Shown piece after piece: positions 1-7,318 of a stretch of DNA of 60,457 nucleotides; the stretch's first letter is position 1, and each line of letters starts with the position of its first letter. This stretch comes from Syntrophomonas sp. UBA4922. Lineage in GTDB: Bacteria > Bacillota > Syntrophomonadia > Syntrophomonadales > Syntrophomonadaceae. The notes under the pieces were generated by a model. That model ran no database searches. It was not told the DNA's origin and was given only the letters and a program-made list of their open reading frames with translations. The translations under genes and the position numbers were made by a program. The stretch spans positions 21,034 through 81,490 of the forward strand of contig DHBS01000005.1 of assembly GCA_002398825.1 (NCBI GenBank). The letters are read 5' to 3'.

Positions 1-609
1 AACGATGGTCTCAGTAAAGGCTGCAGTAATCAAACTGAGTATGGAACAGGTTAAGGTCTGAAACCAGGATAGCTTCAAGGCGTCGACCCGGCGAGAGAAA
101 TAGCCGATGATAAGGATGTGAAAAGCCCAGAAGAGTGCCCCGATCAGCTCCAGAAGGTCCCCCGGTTGAATGCCGGCCGCCTCTTTGATACATAACAAAT
201 ACAGTCCCGCCATGGCCAGCATACACCCCAGCCAGATTGAAGCGGAAGCTCTCTGCCCTATGAAAATACCCAGAACCGGCACCAGTACCAGATACAGGCT
301 GGTCACGAAAGCAGCCTTGCCCGCGGTGGTAGTCACGAGTCCGATTTGTTGGAGGGAAGCAGCTATAAACAGAACCGTTCCGGCTAGTATTCCCGGCAGG
401 AGGGCGTCTTTAAATTCCGTGGACAGAGATTGTGTTTTATCGCGGAAGACAAACAACAGAGGCAGCAGCGACAGGCCGCCCAACATAAACCGCACTCCGT
501 TAAAAGTAAAGGGGCCCACGTGTTCCATACCCACTCTTTGGGCTACGAAGGCCAGCCCCCAAATGGCTGCTACCAGCAGCAGCAAAAGATTTGATTTAAT
601 AACGCTCAC
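1..609 (-). CDS. EamA/DMT-family transporter, 3' part beyond window
   Basis: The minus-strand frame stays open from a GTG at 609 to base 1, giving 203 codons with no stop, so the C-terminus lies outside the window. An AAGGGAG ribosome site sits about 7 bases upstream of the GTG. The product opens with a hydrophobic stretch containing AAIWGLAF, typical of the first EamA repeat of drug/metabolite exporters, followed by further membrane helices. The family moves metabolites or amino acids across the inner membrane. The substrate cannot be read from the sequence. It is one of three EamA genes in the window. Confidence 0.85.
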   Translation of the reverse strand, partial: MSVIKSNLLLLLVAAIWGLAFVAQRVGMEHVGPFTFNGVRFMLGGLSLLPLLFVFRDKTQSLSTEFKDALLPGILAGTVLFIAASLQQIGLVTTTAGKAAFVTSLYLVLVPVLGIFIGQRASASIWLGCMLAMAGLYLLCIKEAAGIQPGDLLELIGALFWAFHILIIGYFSRRVDALKLSWFQTLTCSILSLITAAFTETIV

Positions 610-839
610 CAGCGGGCTCCCTTCCTGGCTTGACAGAATTTTAGCTGAAGCGCAAATGTATTAGCGTTTTTAGCCCTAAAGTATAGAATACCTTAATGAC
701 ATTCAAGAAGAAAGCCCCCTGGCTGGCAAAAAACCTGTTGAACAAGTGTTTTGCACAGTTTAATGCTGCGGCGGTCGAATCCTGAAATGATGTTCTAAAA
801 GGCAGATAATAACACCTTAAGGAAACATTGTTTATTGAT

Positions 840-854
840 TTCCATATTATGGAA
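840..854. promoter_or_regulatory. 15-bp palindrome upstream of the zinc-ribbon micro-gene
   Basis: TTCCATATTATGGAA is a perfect inverted repeat (7-bp arms about a central T), about 90 bases before the plus-strand gene at 942. It has the size of a dimeric repressor site, but no convincing -35/-10 pair is anchored to it. The rest of the 332-base gap (610-941) shows nothing else I recognise apart from a short GACTC/GAGTC stem near 860-885. Confidence 0.3.
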
Positions 855-941
855 CAAGGACTCGTATACCTATCTCCGGAGTCGGACCTTACCCTGATCT
901 GACTAGGACAAAACTAACTTTCAAAAGAGGAGGTTTGGCCA

Positions 942-1064
942 ATGCTGAAGAGACTGTGGTGTGCCCTTTCAGGGCATAGATTCGTACCGTTATTCGAGGA
1001 AAATACTAATATTCCCCGCTACTGGTACTGCAGAAAATGCGGGAAGCGTTGGGAGTGTTCATAA
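942..1064 (+). CDS. 40-aa zinc-ribbon-like small protein
   Basis: A short plus-strand gene begins at ATG 942 behind a strong AGAGGAGGT ribosome site (925-933) and ends at TAA 1062. The 40-residue product is basic and aromatic. It ends in a C-x2-C-x6-C arrangement (CRKCGKRWEC), like half of a zinc ribbon, with another Cys at residue 7. Small Firmicute proteins of this kind often bind metal or nucleic acid, but no function can be assigned. Supporting features are the ribosome site, a palindrome upstream and a strong stem-loop downstream at 1151. It is transcribed against the flanking genes. Confidence 0.6.
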   Translation: MLKRLWCALSGHRFVPLFEENTNIPRYWYCRKCGKRWECS

Positions 1065-1150
1065 ATAGAGCAAAGTGCCGCGTTAGTTGAGAGTATAAGG
1101 GTTTTCTGACCCGGCCCAGATGTCTTGACAAGCGCCAGTCTTGCATCCAG

Positions 1151-1193
1151 AGGCACCGGGCGTTATAGCGCCCGGTGCCTTCTTGCTATTTTT
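1151..1193 (+). terminator. Strong stem-loop terminator between micro-gene and sod
   Basis: A perfect 12-bp GC-rich stem (AGGCACCGGGCG with its complement, 6-base loop) occupies 1151-1180 and is followed on the plus strand by TCTTGCTATTTTT. It best serves the plus-strand micro-gene. The stem also follows the sod stop codon closely, so it could act for both convergent transcripts, although the minus-strand tail is not T-rich. Confidence 0.7.
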
Positions 1194-1782
1194 GCATCAA
1201 AGCCACCCTCTGGTTGACATCATCCCAGTTAACCAGGTTCCACCAGGCTTCAACCCAGGCGGCGCGTCTGTTCTGATATTTTAAATAATAGGCGTGCTCC
1301 CATACATCTACAATTAAGAGCGGAACCGCGCCCCATTGAGTCAGATCCTGATGCTTCTCGGCCTGTAATACCACCAGTTTCCGGAATACCGGCTGGCATG
1401 CCAGTATAGCCCATCCGGAGCCTTCGACTGCGACCGCAGAGGCTGTAAACAACTTCTTGAAGTTATCAAACGACCCGAAGTCGCGGTCGATCAGTTCCGC
1501 CACCGCACCGTAAGCAGGGCCTCCGCCCTCCGGCTTCATATTTTCCCAGAACATGGTATGCAGGATGTGCCCGGAGCCGTGAAAAGCCAGTTCCCGCTCG
1601 ATGTGTTTAATCAAAGCGAAATCACCTTTGGCGATGGCTTCGGATAATTTGCTTTCGGCACTGTTTAAGCCGTCAACATAAGCTTTGTGGTGCATATCAT
1701 GATGCAGCCTTACGGTTTCTTGGTCGTAGTAGGGCTCCAGAGCATCATATGAATACGGTAAATCGGGCAGGGTATGTGCCAT
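1186..1782 (-). CDS. sodA: Superoxide dismutase, Fe/Mn family
   Basis: This is a 198-residue Fe/Mn superoxide dismutase, which converts superoxide to peroxide and oxygen in the cytoplasm. The four expected metal ligands are visible: His in LHHDMHH near the N-terminus, His in GHILHTMFW, and Asp and His in DVWEHAYY. Full-length for the family. I chose ATG 1782 because AAAGGAG lies 8 bases upstream; a GTG at 1791 overlaps that ribosome site. The metal (Fe, Mn or either) cannot be settled by eye. The gene appears monocistronic, as expected for an oxygen-defence gene in an anaerobe. Confidence 0.95.
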   Translation of the reverse strand: MAHTLPDLPYSYDALEPYYDQETVRLHHDMHHKAYVDGLNSAESKLSEAIAKGDFALIKHIERELAFHGSGHILHTMFWENMKPEGGGPAYGAVAELIDRDFGSFDNFKKLFTASAVAVEGSGWAILACQPVFRKLVVLQAEKHQDLTQWGAVPLLIVDVWEHAYYLKYQNRRAAWVEAWWNLVNWDDVNQRVALMQK

Positions 1783-1896
1783 TTTATCCACTCCTTTCTT
1801 TCCTAATAATACCAGTATATTTTAACCATTCTCAACTCCGCAGTCACAATAAACCGCTAAAAGTTATATTATTAGTGATGGCAAAAGGGGCGGGCT

Positions 1897-2787
1897 TTAT
1901 TCATTGAGGATTTGGTCAGCTCGAGGCCAGTTAACTATTATGAGCCCGGCTAAAATGAGTGTCGCCCCTGCAACAAAACTTAGCGTAAGGTTTTCATTCA
2001 ACCACAGCCATCCCAGCACTGAACCTACCACAGGCTGAAAACACATGAAAAGTGAACCTACTCCTGCATCCATCAGATCCATGCCTTTGTTCCAGAGAAA
2101 TAACGCTATCGCGGTGGAAACAATACCGATATATAGGGTTCCCAGCCAAACCAGGCTGCTGGCAAACAACCGTACTTCATAGAACTGCATCTCTCCGATG
2201 GCAACCGGAGTGGTAAAAACAGCGGCGAATAACACCGCATAGGTAGTGATGGTCAGGGTCGAATACCGGGCTGAGGCTTTTTTAACATAAATCGATAAGA
2301 ATGCCCAGGTGATAGCGGCAATGAGCAGGAACAGGCTCCCCTGCCAGCTCTTTTCACTCTCGGGGTTGAAGCCGATCACCATCACTATTCCCAGCATCGA
2401 CAGAAATAGAGCCGCCAATTTCCGAGCATCCAGAGTTTCCTTCAGTAGAGGGCGGGCCAGTAAAACCGTAAATACCGGCGAACTGGTGGTAATCAGTGCT
2501 CCGGTGTGGGCGTCAGACAATTTGGTTCCCAAAAACTGCGCGCCTATCGATACGAAGTAACCGATAAAGCCGATCCAGCCCAAAAGCATTAAATCGCGCC
2601 GCTCAATTTTATGCTGGCGGCAGAGGATCATCAATATAAAAAGCACCAGCCCGGCGATAAGATAGCGCAGCCACAACAGGGTAAAAGGAGGCACATAATC
2701 CATTACATATTTGCTTACCACATACAGGCTCCCCCAGATACTGGCTGCGAGTGATAATGAGATTGCTCCCCAAAGCTGCTTATTCAT
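1897..2787 (-). CDS. EamA/DMT-family transporter
   Basis: A 296-residue membrane protein with about ten hydrophobic segments arranged as two EamA repeats: AASIWGSLYVVSKYV near the start and AAITWAFLSIYVKKA in the middle. It belongs to the drug/metabolite transporter superfamily, inner membrane, substrate unknown. It starts at ATG 2787 after a GGAAAGG site and stands alone, with its own near-consensus sigma-A promoter at 2879-2908. The transcript leader is about 80 bases and contains a small hairpin (around 2833-2846) that matches no riboswitch I recognise. Confidence 0.9.
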   Translation of the reverse strand: MNKQLWGAISLSLAASIWGSLYVVSKYVMDYVPPFTLLWLRYLIAGLVLFILMILCRQHKIERRDLMLLGWIGFIGYFVSIGAQFLGTKLSDAHTGALITTSSPVFTVLLARPLLKETLDARKLAALFLSMLGIVMVIGFNPESEKSWQGSLFLLIAAITWAFLSIYVKKASARYSTLTITTYAVLFAAVFTTPVAIGEMQFYEVRLFASSLVWLGTLYIGIVSTAIALFLWNKGMDLMDAGVGSLFMCFQPVVGSVLGWLWLNENLTLSFVAGATLILAGLIIVNWPRADQILNE

Positions 2788-2878
2788 ACCTTTCCATCCC
2801 TTTTAGATTACATTCCACAAAATAAAACACCTCCATCCCGAAAGGATAAAGGCAGATCAGCATAAGCAATTTCTAAGA

Positions 2879-2908
2879 ATTATACCTGCAGCCCCAAAAC
2901 CATGTCAA
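2879..2908 (-). promoter_or_regulatory. Sigma-A promoter of the EamA gene
   Basis: On the minus strand TTGACA (2903-2908) and TATAAT (2879-2884) are both perfect consensus hexamers, separated by 18 bases. The only downstream gene is the EamA transporter starting at 2787. Confidence 0.85.
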
Positions 2909-2972
2909 TAAAAACCGGGCGATTGTATGGTATGCCTTTAGGAGCCGGGTTCAGGGACATGATAAATGAGCG

Positions 2973-3000
2973 AAAAAGGCCCCCTGATCAAGGAAGCCTT
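2973..3000 (-). terminator. Terminator of the aldehyde oxidoreductase operon
   Basis: On the minus strand a 9-bp stem (AAGGCTTCC with GGGGGCCTT, two G-T pairs, 7-base loop) is followed by TTTTT. It lies about 120 bases after the last gene (thiF-like) of the operon that starts near 9.6 kb. Confidence 0.65.
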
Positions 3001-3123
3001 ATTTTGCTTAGCTAAATGTAATATGTGCTCAATTTAGACGCACTCTGATTTGGCTGCCTGCATCATAAACTCTCCATTATCAGGTTGGCTCCTACTCTTC
3101 TATCGCGATACTCAAAGGCAATA

Positions 3124-3948
3124 TTAATCATCCGTGCACAACTCTATCGTTTCCATGTCCATGTCCAGGAGATTGATCAGCATAATCCGGTTACGCAGCA
3201 ATTCCCCGCGGCCCAGCAGAATTTTAACCGTTTCAGCCACTTGCAAACTGGCCACCAGGGCGGGAGTGAAAGCCGGAGTAGATAAAATTCGCCCGTTCTC
3301 ATAATTCTGTCTATAGATTTCTTCAATTACTGTATCACCCGGGAATTGGGTCGTAAGCTGGCCCACCCATCCTTCTACGGCTCCATGCACCAAAGGAATC
3401 CCCAACTCCCGGCAGGCAGAACTTAACTTGAGACGATCCCGGGCATTATCCAAGGCATCTATGACTGTTTTACAGCCCGGCAGTACGGTCCTGGCCTGCT
3501 CCATATCGAACCGGGACTTTACCGCTTGAAAGCAAACTGCCGGATTAATAGCCTTCAATCTTGATTCTGCCGCCTCCACCTTGCTCTTCCCAAGCAGACT
3601 GATATCCGATAGGATCTGACGGTTGATATTATGCTCTTCAAATGCATCAAAATCCCAACCTATAATCGTTCCGATCCCCAGTCGGGCCAGCTGCTCTAAG
3701 ACGTTGCCGCCCAGCCCGCCGCAGCCTATAACCACCACTTTGGAATTTAACAAAACTTGCTGTTCAGAAACACTGATGGTTCCAATATTACGATGGTAAC
3801 GCAACGGAATAATCCCCTGGGACAATGCCTGATCTTCCAAAGATCGCTCCTGGACGCCGGTCTGAGAAGATATTTCACGCACCTCTGCCCAGGCCAGGGA
3901 ACCTGCCTCAGAAAACTTCTTTAATAAACTTGCTGCTTTTTCATCCAT
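3124..3948 (-). CDS. ThiF/MoeB/HesA-family adenylyltransferase
   Basis: The 274-residue product is an E1-like enzyme that would adenylate the C-terminal glycine of a small sulfur-carrier protein. It shows the nucleotide-binding GCGGLGG motif (about residues 75-82), the ENINRQ-like Arg region (HNINRQIL) and a DALDNARDR segment. The paired CxxC zinc motifs of classic MoeB/ThiF are absent; only a lone Cys remains near the C-terminus. The start is ATG 3948, in a TGA-TA-ATG arrangement with the MoaD-like gene, so the two are translationally linked. In this operon the likely role is making the pterin dithiolene for the tungsten cofactor of the AOR upstream, which is an inference from context. Confidence 0.88.
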   Translation of the reverse strand: MDEKAASLLKKFSEAGSLAWAEVREISSQTGVQERSLEDQALSQGIIPLRYHRNIGTISVSEQQVLLNSKVVVIGCGGLGGNVLEQLARLGIGTIIGWDFDAFEEHNINRQILSDISLLGKSKVEAAESRLKAINPAVCFQAVKSRFDMEQARTVLPGCKTVIDALDNARDRLKLSSACRELGIPLVHGAVEGWVGQLTTQFPGDTVIEEIYRQNYENGRILSTPAFTPALVASLQVAETVKILLGRGELLRNRIMLINLLDMDMETIELCTDD

Positions 3949-3950
3949 TA

Positions 3951-4181
3951 TCAACCACCTGCCACGGGAGGGAATATGGCCAGCACATCTTGCTCTTTTA
4001 AGACAGTGTCAAAGCTCGCGTGCCTGCCATTGACGAATATGATCCCGATTTTCATTTCTTCAGCATCAATGGAAAGATCATTTAAAACCTGCAACACATT
4101 GGTTCCCTCTGGAAATTCCAAATCATTGACCTTGAATCGTCCTTTGCGCAAGTTGGCAAACAACTTTACCGTGATCTTCAT
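3951..4181 (-). CDS. MoaD/ThiS-like sulfur-carrier protein
   Basis: A 76-residue ubiquitin-fold protein with N-terminal MKITVKLFANLR and the diagnostic C-terminal Gly-Gly (PPVAGG) that is adenylated and then thiocarboxylated. It matches the MoaD family, the small subunit of molybdopterin synthase. The start ATG 4181 follows CAGGAGG. It is placed between the NuoG-like subunit and its probable E1 enzyme. A dedicated MoaD/ThiF pair inside an aldehyde oxidoreductase operon suggests supply of the metal-binding pterin, but a general MoaD role cannot be excluded. Confidence 0.9.
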   Translation of the reverse strand: MKITVKLFANLRKGRFKVNDLEFPEGTNVLQVLNDLSIDAEEMKIGIIFVNGRHASFDTVLKEQDVLAIFPPVAGG

Positions 4182-4209
4182 GGCCCCATCCTCCTGTGAG
4201 TATAATCAA

Positions 4210-4953
4210 TTATTCCGAAACAAAGACCGCTATTTTTTCCGCCATCATTCTTTTACGGCAGTCTTCACACAGGTCTGACTGGATCACATATTCCGGCTTC
4301 CTTGCGGTTAAATGAGCGATTTCTTCACGGCTTGCATAATAGCTGCCGCAGCGCGAACAAGCCTGCATGGCAAAGGCCTTGTTCCAGATGACCCGGATTC
4401 CCTCCTTTTCCGTCATTTCAATGGCTCCGGCCGGGCATACCCGGGCGCAGGTTCCACAGCCTATGCACACCGCCGCGGCTTCATCATAGGGAGTGGCAAC
4501 CCTTTTCTGAGTTCCCCGCATGATGAGGGAAATCGCGCTGCTCCCCAGTTCTTCGCAGGCCCGCACGCAGATATTGCATAGAATGCAGCGTTCTTCGGGA
4601 TTTTCCTGCAGTGAGTTCTGCGGGCATCCGTACTCTTGAAAAAGCTGTCGCATAACTGGACTCCCGGTAGCCCGCTTGTAGAGCAGCATAATGATATTGC
4701 GCCTTATCTTATCTATAACCGGAGTGGAGGTAGTGACTTCAATTCCCTCTTTCACCGGATAGGTGCAGGAAGCGACCACTTCTTTCCTGCCGCCCTCATT
4801 GACCTCGACCATACACAGCCGGCAGCGGCCTTGTCCCTCCAGGGATTCATGGTAACAGAGGGTGGGAATATGGATTCCGGCTCTGCGGGCCGCTCCCAGG
4901 AGCGTTTCTCCCAAAACCGCGTCAATTTCTTTTCCATCCACGATTATCTTCAT
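4210..4953 (-). CDS. NuoG/HydA-N-like Fe-S subunit of the AOR complex
   Basis: The 247-residue protein resembles the N-terminal electron-transfer part of NuoG or HydA without a catalytic domain. It has a plant-type [2Fe-2S] domain (LCYHE...CRLC...C, about residues 30-65), then two [4Fe-4S] motifs (CILCNICVRAC and CIGCGTCARVCP), and a C-terminal Cys pair set (CSRC...CEDC) like a zinc ribbon. It would carry electrons between the flavin subunit and ferredoxin. The start ATG 4953 has AGGAGG 9 bases upstream. It lies 13 bases after the NuoF-like gene. It corresponds to the A subunit of three-subunit NuoEFG-like electron-bifurcating modules. Confidence 0.88.
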   Translation of the reverse strand: MKIIVDGKEIDAVLGETLLGAARRAGIHIPTLCYHESLEGQGRCRLCMVEVNEGGRKEVVASCTYPVKEGIEVTTSTPVIDKIRRNIIMLLYKRATGSPVMRQLFQEYGCPQNSLQENPEERCILCNICVRACEELGSSAISLIMRGTQKRVATPYDEAAAVCIGCGTCARVCPAGAIEMTEKEGIRVIWNKAFAMQACSRCGSYYASREEIAHLTARKPEYVIQSDLCEDCRKRMMAEKIAVFVSE

Positions 4954-4966
4954 AATCCCATACCTC

Positions 4967-6772
4967 CTATACAACTTTAATAGCCCCGAAATTGCAGCGA
5001 TTGAAGCAATCACCGCAGCGAATGCACAGTTCCTGGGAGATAGTATGAGGCTCCTTCTTCTCCCCGCGAATAGCCTGCACCGGGCAGTTCTTTTCACACA
5101 AGCCGCAGCCGGTGCATATCTCAGGAATTATATCAAAGGTAGTCAGGCTGCGGCATACCCCGGCTGCACATCTTTTTTCATGAATATGGCTGATATACTC
5201 GGGGCGAAAATACCTGAGAGTCGATAATACCGGATTGGTAGCCGTTTTGCCCAGGGCGCACGATGATGCCGCCTTCAGGGTTTCGCTCAGATCTTCCAAC
5301 AGATCTAAATCTTCCATTTTTCCATGTCCTTCACAGATGCGGGTTAGAATCTCCAGCATTCTGTCAATTCCTTCACGGCAGGGAACACATTTGCCGCATG
5401 ACTCCCCGGCCAGGAAATGGAGATAATACCGGGCCACCTCTACCATGCAGGTATGTTCATCCATTACGATAAGACCGCCTGACCCCATCATTGAGCCCGC
5501 CTCGGTCAATGAATCAAAATCAATCTCCAGGTCCAGCAACTCGGCCGGTATGCATCCGCCGGACGGCCCCCCGGTCTGAACGGCTTTGAAAGCCTTCCCT
5601 TTGAGAATCCCCCCGCCGATGTCAAAAATGATTTCCCTTAAGGTGGTGCCCATCGGCACTTCCACCAGTCCGGTATTTACTACTTTACCTACCAGGGAAA
5701 ACACTTTGGTTCCTTTACTGTTCTTACTGCCAATAGACGCGAATTTTTCTGCGCCTGCCAGGATAATTACCGGGATATTGGCCCATGTTTCCACGTTATT
5801 GATTATAGTCGGCTTTCCCCACAGCCCCTTCTCGGTGGGATAGACGTATTTATCCCGCGGTTCTCCCGCATTTCCTTCAATGGAGTTCATTAAGGCCGTC
5901 TCTTCACCGCAGACAAAAGCCCCCCCGCCCCGTACGATTTCAATATCAAACGCCCATCCCTTGCCCATAATGTCCTCGCCTAAATATCCATTAGCTCTGG
6001 CGTCCTGGATGGCTCTGCCCAGATTTTGCACGGCCAGTCCATACTCGTCGCGGACATAGATGAATCCTTTATGAGCGCCTATTGCCATCGACCCGATGAT
6101 CATGCCTTCAATAACGGTATGGGGATCTCCCTCCATAATGCTGCGATCCATAAAGGCGCCGGGATCCCCTTCATCACCGTTGCAGACCAGGTATTTTTCC
6201 GAAGCTTCCTGAACTGCACAGCTCCGCCATTTGCGCCCGGTGGGAAATCCCGCCCCTCCCCGCCCTCTAAGTCCGGAACGCTCGATCTCGTCGATAATGT
6301 CCGCCGGCGACATGGCAAAAGCCTGGCCCAATGCTTTGTAACCGTCATAAGCCAGATAATCGTCAAGGGAGGCGGGATCGATTTCGCCAATATGGCGCAG
6401 GGCCACCTTATGCTGCTTTTTATAGAAATTGATCTCGTGGTGGGATCTGACCTGTTTTTTAGTGACAGGGTCGCGATAGAGAAGCTTTTTTACCAATTCG
6501 CCTTGCTTAATCGTCTTATCTATTATTTCAGCCACATGTTTGGCTTGAACCCGACAGTAAGTGATGTCGTCGGGCAGGATTTTCACCAGAGGCCCCTGCT
6601 CACACCAGCCGTTGCAGCCTGTGGCTTTGGCATAGGTTTCGACAGTCACCCCGGGTTCAGGATGCAGCTGATTTTGAAAGGCCAGAAATACGTCCATGCT
6701 GCCGCTGGCCTGGCAGCCGGTTCCGCAGCATACCAGTATTTTTCTGTTATCAGGAGGATTTTGCGTTGTCAT
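4967..6772 (-). CDS. NuoF/HydB-like NAD(H)- and FMN-binding subunit
   Basis: A 601-residue flavoprotein. The order is: N-terminal thioredoxin-like [2Fe-2S] domain (about residues 10-80, CCGTGC and CNGWC), FMN/NAD(H) site with GRGGAGFPTG (about 170-180) and CNGDEGDPGAF, SLBB region, [4Fe-4S] motif ESCGKCVPCREG (about 455-466), and a C-terminal 2[4Fe-4S] ferredoxin domain (CTGCGLCEKNC, CIRCGDCFNRC). This is the layout of the B subunit of bifurcating [FeFe] hydrogenases and of NADH-linked formate dehydrogenases. It overlaps the NuoE-like gene by 23 bases. It is the likely site of NAD reduction, and of bifurcation if that occurs. Confidence 0.93.
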   Translation of the reverse strand: MTTQNPPDNRKILVCCGTGCQASGSMDVFLAFQNQLHPEPGVTVETYAKATGCNGWCEQGPLVKILPDDITYCRVQAKHVAEIIDKTIKQGELVKKLLYRDPVTKKQVRSHHEINFYKKQHKVALRHIGEIDPASLDDYLAYDGYKALGQAFAMSPADIIDEIERSGLRGRGGAGFPTGRKWRSCAVQEASEKYLVCNGDEGDPGAFMDRSIMEGDPHTVIEGMIIGSMAIGAHKGFIYVRDEYGLAVQNLGRAIQDARANGYLGEDIMGKGWAFDIEIVRGGGAFVCGEETALMNSIEGNAGEPRDKYVYPTEKGLWGKPTIINNVETWANIPVIILAGAEKFASIGSKNSKGTKVFSLVGKVVNTGLVEVPMGTTLREIIFDIGGGILKGKAFKAVQTGGPSGGCIPAELLDLEIDFDSLTEAGSMMGSGGLIVMDEHTCMVEVARYYLHFLAGESCGKCVPCREGIDRMLEILTRICEGHGKMEDLDLLEDLSETLKAASSCALGKTATNPVLSTLRYFRPEYISHIHEKRCAAGVCRSLTTFDIIPEICTGCGLCEKNCPVQAIRGEKKEPHTISQELCIRCGDCFNRCNFGAIKVV

Positions 6773-7250
6773 TTATATCCCCCCTTATACCATTAATAAC
6801 ATCCAGAATCCCTGCCGATGAAACCTTGGAGTATACCTTTTCATTGATCACCATTACCGGCGCTATAGCGCAGGCTCCGATGCAGTTTACGGTTTCCAGG
6901 GAAAACATGCCGTCCGGGCTTGTTTCACCCGGCCTGATGGCAATCGCGTTGAATATCTGATCAATTAGCACCGCCGAGCTTTTAATATGGCAGGCGGTGC
7001 CGTCGCATACTTTGATATGGTACTTGCCTCTGGGCACCAGGCTGAAAGCTTTGTAAAAAGTAGCCAGGGCGTAAACTTTTGAAAAGGGAATCTCCACATG
7101 CCTGGCAATCTCCTCCAGGGCTTCCCTGGGCAGATAATTGCACTGTTTCTGTAAATCCTGCATCATGGCTAAAATATAACGTTTATCACTCGGATAGGCC
7201 CGGATGATACGCTCCAATTCTTCCGGCAATTGGACTGTTATCCCAGGCAT
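6750..7250 (-). CDS. NuoE/HydC-like [2Fe-2S] subunit
   Basis: The 166-residue protein has the NuoE fold: an N-terminal helical part, then a thioredoxin-like domain with four Cys in the C-x4-C...C-x3-C pattern (CDGTACH and NCIGACAIAP). It carries electrons next to the flavin subunit. I chose ATG 7250 because AAGGAGG lies 9 bases before it, rather than the longer frame to 7277. Its end overlaps the NuoF-like gene, so the two are translationally coupled. Confidence 0.92.
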   Translation of the reverse strand: MPGITVQLPEELERIIRAYPSDKRYILAMMQDLQKQCNYLPREALEEIARHVEIPFSKVYALATFYKAFSLVPRGKYHIKVCDGTACHIKSSAVLIDQIFNAIAIRPGETSPDGMFSLETVNCIGACAIAPVMVINEKVYSKVSSAGILDVINGIRGDINDNAKSS

Positions 7251-7270
7251 AGGCGCTTTCCTCCTTACCA

Positions 7271-7304
7271 GGGCCATCCGCGCCGGTGATGGCGCGGACC
7301 GCCC
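7271..7304 (-). other. Stable intergenic stem-loop between AOR and NuoE-like gene
   Basis: CCGCGCC (7278-7284) and GGCGCGG (7291-7297) pair around a 6-base loop, and the stem extends imperfectly through GGGC/GCCC. It lies just before the AAGGAGG of the NuoE-like gene and has no T-run on the minus strand, so it looks like an mRNA stability or stoichiometry element rather than a terminator. Confidence 0.45.
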
Positions 7305-7318
7305 TTGTTTTATTGAGC

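Noticed and set aside
170..664. Plus-strand open frame of 164 codons
   Set aside because: It is antisense to the EamA transporter, has no ribosome site and no recognisable protein features.
861..900. CTCGTATA motif resembling the start of a purine riboswitch
   Set aside because: The downstream loop sequences needed for the three-way junction are absent.
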